The notes beneath the pieces were generated by a model. The model was given only the letters and a program-made list of their open reading frames with translations. It was not told the origin of the DNA and ran no database searches. This document shows, piece after piece, positions 16,426 through 25,300 of a stretch of DNA of 38,524 bases. Origin of the DNA: Desulfobacteraceae bacterium (lineage in GTDB: Bacteria > Desulfobacterota > Desulfobacteria > Desulfobacterales > Desulfolunaceae). Made by a program: the position numbers and the translations under genes. Location of the stretch: positions 1-38,524 of the forward strand of contig JABXKT010000088.1 of assembly GCA_013619155.1 (NCBI GenBank). The letters are read 5' to 3'. The first letter of the stretch is position 1. Each line of letters begins with the position of its first letter.

Positions 16426-19400
16426 TTAGATAAGCCCATGGCGCTTGAGTTTCGCGTAGATGGTGGATCTTTTGGTTTTCAAAAGCCCTTCAAGGCCATC
16501 TGGGCCGGCCACTTTGCCACCAGTGAGGTTTAACACGTAAGTCAGGTAACTTGACTCCAGCTCTTTTAAGGTAGGCAGCCCTTCAAAAAGTTCCGCGTGG
16601 GAATCTGCTGCGGGCCGAGGGGGTTCCGGGGCAGCCGTCTCGTGGATGACAGGGAAGAGTTCAAGCCGGCTTTCGGAGGAGAGGATCACTGCCCGCTCCA
16701 TGATACCTTTGAGTTCTCGGATATTTCCCCGCCAGGGCCTGGACTGGAGATCGGCGATCTGGCCTGCGGTGAGGTTCATCATCGTTTTACCGTAGCGCCT
16801 GGCAAAATGGTTTAAGAACATCTGGGCCAGGTAAACGATATCTTCGGTTCGATCTCTTAAGGGGGGAATCGTGAAGGGGAGAACAAAGAGACGATAAAAA
16901 AGGTCCTCGCGGAACTTTCCGTCGATGACATCCTGTTTCAAATCTCTGTTTGTGGCGGCAATGAGCCTGAAGTTGGAGTGGTGTTCTTTGGTGCCACCCA
17001 CCCGGGTGAACTTGTGATTCTGCAGCACGCGCAGGAGCTTTACCTGAAGGGAGAGCGAGATCTCTCCCACTTCGTCAATAAAGAGAGTCCCTTGATTTGC
17101 CAGCTCAAAAAAACCCACCTTTTGCGATGTTGCACCGGTAAAGGCTCCTTTTTCATGGCCGAAAAGTTCACTCTCGATAAGGGATTCGGCCATGCTTGCC
17201 GGGTGAACGGGAATAAAGGCTCCCTTGCGCCCGCTCTCCGTATGGATATGTTGAGCAAAAAGCTCTTTGCCGACCCCGGTTTCTCCCAGGATCAGGATGG
17301 TGGCATCGGTGCGGGCAGCTTGGGCTGCTTTCTTGAGAATGGGTGTCATGGAGACACCGTAGAAAGGTTCGTGGGAGCTTTCGCCTTGTACCGGATAGTA
17401 CTGTGGCTGTTGGCGAGATGCCTCCAAGAGCAGTGTGGAACGTACTTCTGATGAGATCAACAGCGATAGGTTTTCATCCATTTCGCCCATGGATCGGCCC
17501 AGCATCCAGGCGGTTTCCTGGCTCTCGGCGTAGAGAACCCAAGTGGTCTTTGCCTGGGCGTTGATGGGGATTGCCACCGCAGAAAACGATTCCAGGTTCA
17601 CCCTGGCCACCTCCTGCTGCTTGATGGCTTGGGAGACCAGGGGCAGAAGGGAGGTGCAGACGCCTTGGTCAATTTCTTCCCGGGAGACATTGCAACCGGC
17701 AACGCTGCTGACCTTCCCCCCTTCGATACTCTGGATGAGTATCACCCGTTCTGCCTGAATCTCTTCCTGGATGATGGTGACGAGCTGTCGAAAAAAGAGC
17801 GAGGGGTCTTTATGGGAGGTGAGCTCTTTAAAGCGTCGCGTGCATCGCCGTGTCAGGCTTCCAGAGGGCGGTTGCAGGGCCTCCTTGTCCGCATCGGACC
17901 AGGCGATCTCTTCAAGAAAAAGCGGGGACCTTAAATCGTGGGGCTCATCTGGGTTCAAGTCCTTGAGTCGATCTAAAAGCTGTTGTGTCTGGGGAATGCG
18001 TATCAGGCCCCCAGCTTCTCGAAACACGCCCATGCTCTCTTCGAGAAGTTGGCGCACAAACGAAAGGGGTTTTCCTGCATCGTAGGCCAAGAGGGCTTTT
18101 TGCCGCAGGGCAGCCCCCCGCATCATCTTGTCTCCACCGTTTAAGTTTTTTCGGGTCTTTGCCTCCACGTCAAAGGTGGAAATGGCGGGGTAGCCCCGCC
18201 TGAAAAAATCGACGCCAAGCTCATAGCTGCGTGAGCGCCCAAACAGGGTCTGTTCAAATTCACACTCCGCAAAAAAATCAAAATAGGTGCGCAGGGCTTC
18301 GTAGGCTTTATCCATCTCTCCGTAACGGGCGTGAGTACAGGCCGTGACGTGGAGATAAAAGACGTAGGCCATTTCGTGAAGCTCCGGGTTCAAAAGACTT
18401 CTGGCTCGGTTTAGGTATTTTTCCACCTCTCCCCGGTCACACCCGGCATCCCCAAGGACCATGGTGAGCTGGAGGCACCACCAACCCTCGGTCAGCTCAA
18501 TTCCTTTGAGGTGGGCCGTGCGGCAAGCTGACTTGGCAATGCCGATGGCGAGGTGAAATTTCCCGAGAAAATGAGCCGCTGAGGAGGGGTAAATCCCGGA
18601 CAAATCTTTGTAATACCGCACATTCCAGACATACGAGGCGGGGTCCACCTCGTTGTAGTAGTGCAGTGTTTTTTTCATGTCACCCAGGTTGAAATGCAGA
18701 GAGGAGAGGAACATAGCGGCGATGCATAGAATATCATTGTCACCGAGCTCATCAATGGCTTCGTGGCTCTCCACGAGGGAAGGAAGGGCCTGAAGGGAAG
18801 AGCGCCCGGTGAAATGATCCAGCAGAACTTCGCTCAGCTTCAGGATAATGCGCTTGCGCATATCACCAATACGAATGGCGATTTCGTTGGCAAAAAAGAA
18901 GAGGCGGATGGAAAGTGATAAATTTCGGGCGAGATAAAGGCTGAGCCCCAATATGGCGATGACAAGTTCCAAAAAGCGGGAGAGATCTTCACGGGATTTT
19001 TCCCGGGTGCGCTCTTCATCACAGAAGGTCAGCATCTGTTCCAGGGTTTCGGTTAAGAGGGTCTGAAGACCGGCTGTAACGGAGACCTCAAGTTGATTTG
19101 AGATATCTGCCACCAGCAGCTCAAAAACGGCAATCTCATCAGGACCACGGAGCTGGTCTATTTCTGAAATAAGACCACCCCGATAGGCCCTTCCTTCAAG
19201 CGTCGGGAGGTTCGCCTGGATCGATGTGCGGTCAAGGCTTTTATCAGCAAGCTGCCAGCGTTTACCTTCATGAGACGACACAAGGCCTGCTTTGTGGAGT
19301 TCCTGGAGGGCCAAAGAGGTCTCCCGTATGGTACTGCCGGTCCACTCGGCAAGGTTGGCCTCATGGATTTCAGACCTTACAAATGCAAGCACGCTAAGTG

Positions 19401-19440
19401 CGACAACCTGATCTTCCGTCAACTCTCTTAAACGATCCAC
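16426..19440 (-). CDS. Sigma-54-dependent transcriptional activator with TPR and GAF domains
   Basis: About 1004 residues from GTG 19440, chosen because GAGGGG lies just upstream and the first residues then form a winged-helix-like segment. An ATG at 19506 would add 22 residues (Cys-rich, unlike the family) and has no ribosome site. Order: N-terminal HTH-like region (1-70); helical TPR-type repeats (about 150-500); a GAF-like sensor (about 550-670); AAA+ domain with Walker A GETGVGK (719-725), GAFTGA (765-770) that contacts sigma-54, and Walker B TLFIDE; a C-terminal Fis-type HTH (LLKTKRSTIYAKLKRHGLI). It should bind upstream of dctP and open the sigma-54 promoter in response to a ligand sensed by the TPR/GAF region. 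The fusion of wHTH, TPR and GAF on one activator is larger than the common NtrC type. Confidence 0.93.
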   Translation of the reverse strand: MDRLRELTEDQVVALSVLAFVRSEIHEANLAEWTGSTIRETSLALQELHKAGLVSSHEGKRWQLADKSLDRTSIQANLPTLEGRAYRGGLISEIDQLRGPDEIAVFELLVADISNQLEVSVTAGLQTLLTETLEQMLTFCDEERTREKSREDLSRFLELVIAILGLSLYLARNLSLSIRLFFFANEIAIRIGDMRKRIILKLSEVLLDHFTGRSSLQALPSLVESHEAIDELGDNDILCIAAMFLSSLHFNLGDMKKTLHYYNEVDPASYVWNVRYYKDLSGIYPSSAAHFLGKFHLAIGIAKSACRTAHLKGIELTEGWWCLQLTMVLGDAGCDRGEVEKYLNRARSLLNPELHEMAYVFYLHVTACTHARYGEMDKAYEALRTYFDFFAECEFEQTLFGRSRSYELGVDFFRRGYPAISTFDVEAKTRKNLNGGDKMMRGAALRQKALLAYDAGKPLSFVRQLLEESMGVFREAGGLIRIPQTQQLLDRLKDLNPDEPHDLRSPLFLEEIAWSDADKEALQPPSGSLTRRCTRRFKELTSHKDPSLFFRQLVTIIQEEIQAERVILIQSIEGGKVSSVAGCNVSREEIDQGVCTSLLPLVSQAIKQQEVARVNLESFSAVAIPINAQAKTTWVLYAESQETAWMLGRSMGEMDENLSLLISSEVRSTLLLEASRQQPQYYPVQGESSHEPFYGVSMTPILKKAAQAARTDATILILGETGVGKELFAQHIHTESGRKGAFIPVHPASMAESLIESELFGHEKGAFTGATSQKVGFFELANQGTLFIDEVGEISLSLQVKLLRVLQNHKFTRVGGTKEHHSNFRLIAATNRDLKQDVIDGKFREDLFYRLFVLPFTIPPLRDRTEDIVYLAQMFLNHFARRYGKTMMNLTAGQIADLQSRPWRGNIRELKGIMERAVILSSESRLELFPVIHETAAPEPPRPAADSHAELFEGLPTLKELESSYLTYVLNLTGGKVAGPDGLEGLLKTKRSTIYAKLKRHGLI

Positions 19441-19599
19441 AACACCCCTCTTACTTCCTGAGTAACAATCATGACAAACGAAGAGAGTAGGAACTATGTT
19501 GCACATTGGGGTTGTTCGTCAATAGTGGACTACCCTTCCCAGCACGACTCAATGTGACTTAAAAGTCTTGAAAGATATTTTAAACGGGGGCTTGTTGGC

Positions 19600-19781
19600 T
19601 AATACTGTTTTATTCTGCAGAATACCGCCGCCTGAATTCGGTCGATGAGCTGCTTTGTGGCCCTGCCATCTTCGGTGAGGTACCCCACCTACTCCTCAAT
19701 GCCCATCTTTGCAATGAAGCGATTGATAAAGCCCTGGTTGCCACCATTGATCAAAACGCCACCCGCAGAGAGGCTGAATGA
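19600..19781 (-). pseudogene. Possible decayed coding fragment
   Basis: The minus strand reads GGNQGFINRFIAKMGIEE, then a TAG (19691-19689), then VGYLTEDGRATKQLIDRI and QAAVF. This is protein-like on both sides of the stop. The second half recalls segments of ParB-like/mobile-element proteins, but the match is from memory and weak. If real, it is debris of a mobile element at the edge of the tRNA-Cys region. No start or ribosome site is seen. Confidence 0.35.
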
Positions 19782-19866
19782 CAAAATCACACCCGACAAC
19801 CAAGCGGGGTATCAACGCACAAAAAGGGCTTAGGTTTTCCAGCCTAAACCATTGATTTTGTTATAA

Positions 19867-20056
19867 AGGCGGAATATCCCCTAAAGGGGCAGCCGCCTGA
19901 CGGCTTGCTACGCAAGCCGTGCCGTACTATAGTCTGGCCCAAACATAAAAAACCGTGGGAAGAATCGAAGGCTTTACAAAACGGAGGCGGGTGCCGGGCT
20001 TTGCCCGGGCCGCCTGACGCACTGCTTCGCAGTGCATGCCGTACGTAGTCCGGCCC
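19867..20056. repeat. tRNA-linked tandem two-hairpin repeat, 2 units
   Basis: Units start at 19867 and 19985, a period of 118 bp; the second ends in the tRNA terminator. Each unit has AGGCGG...CCGCCT enclosing an inner hairpin (CCCCTAAAGGGG, or GCCGGGCTTTGCCCGGGC), then GACG and a second hairpin around a GCTACGC/GCTTCGC tip (GGCTTGCTACGCAAGCC; GCACTGCTTCGCAGTGC), then GTGCCGTAC and a CCGGCCCAAAC-like end. The larger array at 24817-25300 is the same family. It lies directly downstream of the tRNA-Cys at 20104-20178. Confidence 0.85.
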
Positions 20057-20104
20057 AAACGCAAAAACCCCATCAACCTTTCGGTTGATGGGGTTTTTGC
20101 GTTT
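20057..20104 (-). terminator. Terminator of tRNA-Cys copy 1
   Basis: A perfect 22-bp stem starting AAACGCAAAAACCCC, with a 4-nt loop (TTTC on the plus strand). On the minus strand the second arm provides GGGGTTTTTGCG. It begins at the last base of the encoded CCA end. The sister copy at 25301-25350 has different bases in the middle of the stem but also pairs perfectly. Confidence 0.88.
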
Positions 20105-20178
20105 GGAGGCGGCTTCCAGATTCGAACTGGAGAATAACGGCTTTGCAGGCCGTCGCCTTACCACTTGGCCAAGCCGCC
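20104..20178 (-). tRNA. tRNA-Cys (GCA), copy 1, CCA encoded
   Basis: Minus strand. The acceptor stem GGCGGCT pairs with AGCCGCC, followed by discriminator T and encoded CCA. The D-arm contains GCCAAGTGGTAAGGC. The anticodon stem ACGGC/GCCGT holds loop CTGCAAA with anticodon GCA (Cys). The T-arm CCAGTTCGAATCTGG is intact. 75 nt, identical to the copy at 25350-25424. Fourteen bases upstream (GCTCCACAATTTTT) are also shared by both copies. It is not interrupted and should be functional if transcribed. Confidence 0.97.
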
Positions 20179-20474
20179 AAAAATTGTGGAGCAGTTCAGA
20201 GGAACACCGAAAGGAGCCCAGGTTCTGGCTTCAAGGCATAATGGGTGGAATATTCAATCGATACGCATCCCTCCTATATCCATCCCGTGCCATAAAAAAA
20301 TAGTCCGACCCTTCCTATAAATCTCCCACACCGAGAGATACCGTCCCCCACCCATGACAAATGGCCATATACCGATATCTGTTTTTAATAGCGACAACCC
20401 ACATGCCGGACCTCTCGGGCTCTTATCCAGATATGATGGGTTATACCCATCCAAACTCACAATTCATTCCCATT
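20179..20474. other. Intergenic stretch between SIR2 gene and tRNA-Cys copy 1
   Basis: 296 bp with no gene, repeat family member, integrase fragment or evident terminator. It is A+T-rich next to the neighbouring DNA. The promoter of tRNA copy 1 would have to lie here if that copy is transcribed separately; no clear -35/-10 pair was recognised. Confidence 0.5.
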
Positions 20475-23400
20475 TTACCGGGAATATATTATTAGCCTTT
20501 GATATCGAGAGTCTTTCTGCAATGCAGGAGAAGCCTTTACAATAGCCTGCAGGCATGGACCTAACTCATCAAGCCCCATTGGTTGAGCATCAATAACAAT
20601 ATTCAATAAGCAAAGTGCCTCTTCCGGAAACTGGTTGCACAAGCCAGACTCTTTCAGTTGATACACGGTGTAATGCGGATACTCGATCGGTTTAAACCAA
20701 TGCTGTAGAACTGCTATGGCTGATGGAAATTCGGTTCCCGCGGCAAGGCTTAAGCGAACCAATGATTCACTAATACCATTGGTCATGAGATCACGCGACT
20801 TGGGCCATATGTGTTGCCAAAAGGGTTGGATGCGATTTTTCCAGTATTCCTCTCGCTGTTCTCCGGCCCCTTCCAGGGCTCGCGAGAGCGCCCGGGCAAC
20901 TTCCTGCAACCCCACCACTGGTAAAGTTTGAATGGCTTTTCGAAAATCTTCTGCCGCATATCCATCAAAGGATTCCAATGCCGCATAAGTTAGGAAGGAA
21001 GCAAATTGGCCGTTGTGTTCACCCAACTCTGCGTAATGACCTGCGGTTTCAAGAAACTGCGATTTAAACGCAATCAGTAATGGCCGATACAAGCGTGGCG
21101 ACCAGAGGAATCCCTCCCAAAGCACCCTTGCCTCCCTCGGATTGTCTGCCCAATCAAACAGCGGTAACAGATGCGTCTCTGTCCAGGGCCGATCCACTCG
21201 GAAAAGCGTGATCAATCGTGAAGCCAGCAGCACCCTGCCGTAACGAAATTGTCCGATGGATGGGTCACAAAGAGTTGTGAAGAAGGTACCAATGTCGGAG
21301 GGCAGCAAATCGTTGTCATTCGGCTTACGATTTAACCACAAATTGAGTAGGGCTTGGGTAACAAGCCCTACTGGGTGATTAATGGCGTCTGTAACCGGTT
21401 GCTCACTCTGTTGACCGTCCTGCGTATTGCCGGAGCCAAGTTCGAGTTGCAAATTCAATACGCGACGACACATGCCCAGCATGATTTCTTCGTATCGATC
21501 GATTAATTTCGATACACTTTCCAGCCACCAAGCTATAGCATGTAGAATTTCTTGTAGAACGTCGTCAGGCATGGTTTCCACCATCGGCGCGACTAAGTGC
21601 CACGACTGCCGTATCATTTTATCCTCACTCCAGGTTTGCAACGCTTCTCGCCATCGGTGCGAGGGCCATATATCTTCTTTGGACAGGTCATAAAGAGCGC
21701 CGAAGCTATCATCAAAACAGGTACGACAGGTGTCTCGCCAGGTATCCTCATGATCATGAAATGGATGTGACTTCAATGGTGGCTTTGTGAGCCACTTAAC
21801 CAGTTCCCGTCGTTTGCTGGGTGCGATATCTATGACCCGACTTTCCTCGTAATCTGGCTCACCGGTTCCGGTCATCCAATGCGAAAACTCATCTCGCTCG
21901 TTTGTGGCCAGTTGCCATTTGGGATAGGCATCTGACAAGCCCAATAATCGATGACTGGCATCTGTCCCCAAAGTGAGGCCCGATGCCTTCAGCTTGGCCA
22001 AACGAAGCCACACCGAACGATCCACCAGACCCTGCCAGCGCCCAGGTTCCATATCAACTCGATACTTTTTGCGAGGAGGCCCGGCCAAAATTGCGGTTTC
22101 TAACCGAGTCTGAGCTGATGGCATAAGATAATTTCCTTGCAGCACCAAGAGACGCATGGTTTCCCGCTTAGTGTCAACGGCCCACAGCCACCAGGCATCT
22201 TCTGCCAACAACCAATCGACCCATTCTTCAGGAGCGATGCAGTCATCCTGGCTGGCGGCAAATAGAGCCAGACGCTTAAAGGTTGGATACGGCATATCAA
22301 ACCAGTCTTGAGCAATGCGAGTGGCACGTAACTGATCCTGGCTACGCCTTGCCAACCACGCATCTCGCAGCAATTCAATCAACGTAACCCAGTCGCAGAA
22401 CCCTCGATTTTGTCTGTGAAGGCTAATAGACGGTAAGTTCCAATGAGATCTATCTTTACGGGCATCTGCCTTACCTAACTCGTTCAACAAGTCCAGCGCA
22501 TCACGCAATAGTTGTTGAAATTCTTCCAGCAGCTCCGGTAGTACCGCCTGCCAACGGACATCAGTAAAATTACGAATGGATGATTTTATGCGATCAGATG
22601 CCAATACAAGTTCAATATCCACCAATTGTCCGATCTTCTTAGGCTCCTCAGAGCGTTCTTCTTCAGCATCCCAGGGGAATGCCTTCTTCAATACAATTTT
22701 GGGCGCCAGCAACTCACGAAGTTCGAACCGTAATGGGGTCGTCAACCCATGACGATTGAGATTACGTTTCCAACTGTAGAGTCCCAAATTCGGACGGGTG
22801 GATTTTACTCTTCTTGTCAAAAGCAAACGCCACAGCGTTTGCATCAAAGGTTCGGGAATGGCATCAGGAGAATGGGCTCGGATTTCAGCCAATTTGATCG
22901 TTTTGCCCTCCTGCTCCAGTCGTGCTAAATAGTCCAGTTTTTCATCGATAAGCCGAGCCAAGCTGTCGTGTAAATGCCCTCCCCTTTGTGCCCACCAGAT
23001 GATCAATTCTGGGGCATTAAGATACCGCATGAGCCAACGTGCCAAATGAGACATCACGTTATCCCATGGGCTTTCATCAGCCCCACCAGATACCAGCTTC
23101 ATCCATGGTGCCCTATTATACGATGTGGGGCGGCAGATCAGACTGAACTGCAATGTGTCATCTGTGCCGGCGTGTGGCGGCACGCCAAAGCAACTCAGGT
23201 CATCGTGATGATAGCGATCCTCCGAGAATGCCTCCAGCCATTCGAGCGGTGGTACTGGATTGAGATCCGCAAATTGTTTTGCGGGCAGGCCTGATTCGTG
23301 GGACAGCGCCCAGAGCATCCGCCCCACAAAGTCATCCTGTCGGGTACTAAAGGAGGGCCGAGCCAAGGCGTAATCAACCACGATTCGTTCTTTGCCGAGG

Positions 23401-24293
23401 ACCCCGTCCCGGTAAGTTTCTGCCCAGACCTTCAAGGTGTTGTGAAGTGCTGAGTGCTTGCGTTGCCTGGCAGGAACTTCATAGAGAATGGGTTCCACAC
23501 CTTTCGCCTTCCATTCTATGATCTTGTCGTCTTCCTTTCCAGGCTTGCAGTCGCCCAACGCGTAGGCTTTAGGGGTTATCTCGCCCTGCATCCGATCGGC
23601 TGCCAGAGCATCCATCATGTAGCGTAAGACAGGGTCATTGATGCTATAACCGACGAAACAGACCACATAGTTACGAAACAATTCGGTGACGAAGCATGCG
23701 GCCCAGCGCTCGGTCAGATAAGCAAGCCCAAAGTCGCCACTGGTGAGGACCAGTCGGTGCAATGAGCTATCATCAGTTTTTTCGGGGAGCAGTCCGTGCA
23801 GATAAACTATCCCGTCCCATCGGCTGTTTTTTGGAATAGGAAGCATCGGTGCGACATAAGCGCAACTTGATTGCTTGGAGCATTTTAGAACGTGTTCAAA
23901 AACTCGGTCAAAATTGGTAGTGACTAAACGCAAGGCCCCCTCACGACTGCGACCTAATTGCAATAAAGCTTTGTGGGTATCAGTCGCCCCTTTTCGGTTC
24001 AATTTAGATTCTAAGGAGCCCAACAATGCCTGACGAACGGCAATGCGCTGTCCGGGAATACGTCGTTCCAGCAAGTCCAGTGTCGCATCATACCTGCCAT
24101 CCTTATAGGCATCCCGCTCTAAGGGGTCAAAGGGTACCCCTAAGGTTTCGTAAATTTTATCTACCAGACCTTTGAAGCCTGGCAAACCGGCGGGATAAGA
24201 AACGCCAGCGCCGCAAAAAAACACGACACGCCCGTCTTCGTGCGCCTGTAAAAGTGTATCTGGAATGTCCGGGCCGTCAGCTACAAATTGCAT
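20475..24293 (-). CDS. SIR2-like / DUF4020 protein, probable anti-phage defence effector
   Basis: 1272 residues. ATG 24293 is preceded by GGGAGG. The N-terminal SIR2-like NAD-binding domain (about 15-260) shows FFCGAGVS (26-32), LVTTNFDRVFEHVL (123-136), YLHG with the catalytic-type His166, and FVGYSINDPVLRYMMDALAA (213-232). A very long helical region follows. The C-terminal ~200 residues (WKNRIQPFWQHIWPKSRDLM; LCNQFPEEALCLLNIVIDAQ) resemble DUF4020. SIR2-domain proteins of this size are known anti-phage effectors that deplete NAD+ on infection; that role is inferred here. It stands alone between two tRNA-Cys genes, with no partner gene, integrase or transposase seen. Its base composition looks more A+T-rich than the flanking genes, in keeping with transfer. 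Length and C terminus look complete. Confidence 0.88.
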   Translation of the reverse strand: MQFVADGPDIPDTLLQAHEDGRVVFFCGAGVSYPAGLPGFKGLVDKIYETLGVPFDPLERDAYKDGRYDATLDLLERRIPGQRIAVRQALLGSLESKLNRKGATDTHKALLQLGRSREGALRLVTTNFDRVFEHVLKCSKQSSCAYVAPMLPIPKNSRWDGIVYLHGLLPEKTDDSSLHRLVLTSGDFGLAYLTERWAACFVTELFRNYVVCFVGYSINDPVLRYMMDALAADRMQGEITPKAYALGDCKPGKEDDKIIEWKAKGVEPILYEVPARQRKHSALHNTLKVWAETYRDGVLGKERIVVDYALARPSFSTRQDDFVGRMLWALSHESGLPAKQFADLNPVPPLEWLEAFSEDRYHHDDLSCFGVPPHAGTDDTLQFSLICRPTSYNRAPWMKLVSGGADESPWDNVMSHLARWLMRYLNAPELIIWWAQRGGHLHDSLARLIDEKLDYLARLEQEGKTIKLAEIRAHSPDAIPEPLMQTLWRLLLTRRVKSTRPNLGLYSWKRNLNRHGLTTPLRFELRELLAPKIVLKKAFPWDAEEERSEEPKKIGQLVDIELVLASDRIKSSIRNFTDVRWQAVLPELLEEFQQLLRDALDLLNELGKADARKDRSHWNLPSISLHRQNRGFCDWVTLIELLRDAWLARRSQDQLRATRIAQDWFDMPYPTFKRLALFAASQDDCIAPEEWVDWLLAEDAWWLWAVDTKRETMRLLVLQGNYLMPSAQTRLETAILAGPPRKKYRVDMEPGRWQGLVDRSVWLRLAKLKASGLTLGTDASHRLLGLSDAYPKWQLATNERDEFSHWMTGTGEPDYEESRVIDIAPSKRRELVKWLTKPPLKSHPFHDHEDTWRDTCRTCFDDSFGALYDLSKEDIWPSHRWREALQTWSEDKMIRQSWHLVAPMVETMPDDVLQEILHAIAWWLESVSKLIDRYEEIMLGMCRRVLNLQLELGSGNTQDGQQSEQPVTDAINHPVGLVTQALLNLWLNRKPNDNDLLPSDIGTFFTTLCDPSIGQFRYGRVLLASRLITLFRVDRPWTETHLLPLFDWADNPREARVLWEGFLWSPRLYRPLLIAFKSQFLETAGHYAELGEHNGQFASFLTYAALESFDGYAAEDFRKAIQTLPVVGLQEVARALSRALEGAGEQREEYWKNRIQPFWQHIWPKSRDLMTNGISESLVRLSLAAGTEFPSAIAVLQHWFKPIEYPHYTVYQLKESGLCNQFPEEALCLLNIVIDAQPMGLDELGPCLQAIVKASPALQKDSRYQRLIIYSR

Positions 24294-24562
24294 TCACCCT
24301 CCCTGAAGTTTATATCATCCAAAACCCGTTGTGATTAAATCGGTGATAAGTAGGTATAGGGAATCCAGAGGTTGTACCAATGGTAAGCACCACACAAATC
24401 AGACACTAATATTCACACCGATATATAACGGGCTGAAGGATTCCCGCATAATTATGTAGCCCGATTGGTGGGATTTGTCACCCTGGTAGATAAAAAGGTG
24501 TCTCTATCTCATAAGGCCTTCCGGCGGTGAGGGTGGCAAAGCCACATGAGACAAAAACACCT

Positions 24563-24714
24563 CGTAGGATGGTCAAAGCGAAAGCGTGCCCATCATTGCC
24601 CGATCAACCGTCACCGACAAGAGCCACAACATATTTGGCACCCCCGCACCGTCCCCCGGCATGACGTTCATCACCATACGTGATGGGCACGGCGATGCCT
24701 TTGCCCATCCTACA
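24563..24714. mobile_element. MITE-like inverted-repeat element
   Basis: Ends CGTAGGATGGTCAAAGCGAA and, inverted, TGTAGGATGGGCAAAGGCAT form imperfect terminal inverted repeats of about 34 bp; both arms continue into GTGCCCATCA. The 84-bp centre has no gene. The whole 152-bp unit can fold on itself. It lies 270 bp upstream of the SIR2 gene. No transposase is near, so it would be non-autonomous. The assignment as mobile is inference from structure. Confidence 0.6.
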
Positions 24715-24816
24715 TGACGCGGCATCCACCGTATTGGGTTAATCTTGCGGCGGGGCCTGCCAATGACGAACATCGATTTTTCCGATGATGGCGGAGATGA
24801 GGGCGTTGCAGAACGA

Positions 24817-25300
24817 AGGTGGATGCCGGGCTTTGCCCGGGCCGCCTGACGGCTGGAATAACCCGAAAGAACGGAGGCGGGTTTTACCCCTCCGGGGCAG
24901 CCGCCTGACGACCTGCTTCGCAGGGCGTGCCGTACTCGTCCGGCTCACACAAAAAAACCGTGGGGAAGATTGAAGTCTTTGCAGAACGGAGGCGGGGTGG
25001 CCCCCTCCGGGGGCGGCTTCCTGACGCCCTGCTTCGCGAGGGTGTGCCGTACTTCGTCCGGCCCAGGCGCATGAAAATCGTGGGGACTATTGATGATTCG
25101 ACTGATAAGAGGCGGGTTGGCCCCTAAAGGGGCAGCCGCCTGACGCCCTGCTTCGCAAGGGCGTGCCGTACTTCGTCCGGCCCAGGCGCATGAAAATCGT
25201 GGGGACTATTGATGATTCGACTAATAAGAGGCGGGTTGCCCCTCCGGGGCGGCCGCCTGACGGCTTGCTACACAAGCCGTGCCGTCCTGACGTCCGGCCC
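24817..25300. repeat. tRNA-linked tandem two-hairpin repeat, 5 units
   Basis: Units start at 24817 (short, 58 bp), 24875, 24990, 25110 and 25229, giving periods of 115-120 bp apart from the truncated first. Each full unit has AGGCGG...CCGCCT (or a variant) around an inner hairpin such as CCCCTAAAGGGG or CCCCTCCGGGGC, then GACG and a second hairpin such as ACGCCCTGCTTCGCAAGGGC, then GTGCCGTACTTCGTCCGGCC and a linker like ATGAAAATCGTGGGGACTAT. The third and fourth units are most alike. The array abuts the terminator of tRNA copy 2. Minus-strand frames across it encode only repeat translation. Confidence 0.87.

Noticed and set aside
19867..20056. Integron attC cassette sites
   Set aside because: Imperfect palindromes in tandem recall attC, but no integrase, no attC core sites and no cassette genes between units are present.
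19844..20164. 106-codon minus-strand frame across tRNA-Cys copy 1
   Set aside because: It is a translation of the tRNA, terminator and repeat units. The same peptide pattern appears at the end of the pgsA frame.
24573..24773. 66-codon minus-strand frame with VGWAKASPCPSRM
   Set aside because: It is a translation of the MITE-like inverted repeat, a common source of false small proteins.
24817..25300. CRISPR array
   Set aside because: The periodicity is ~118 bp with most of each unit conserved and internally paired. There are no short identical repeats with unique spacers and no cas gene.
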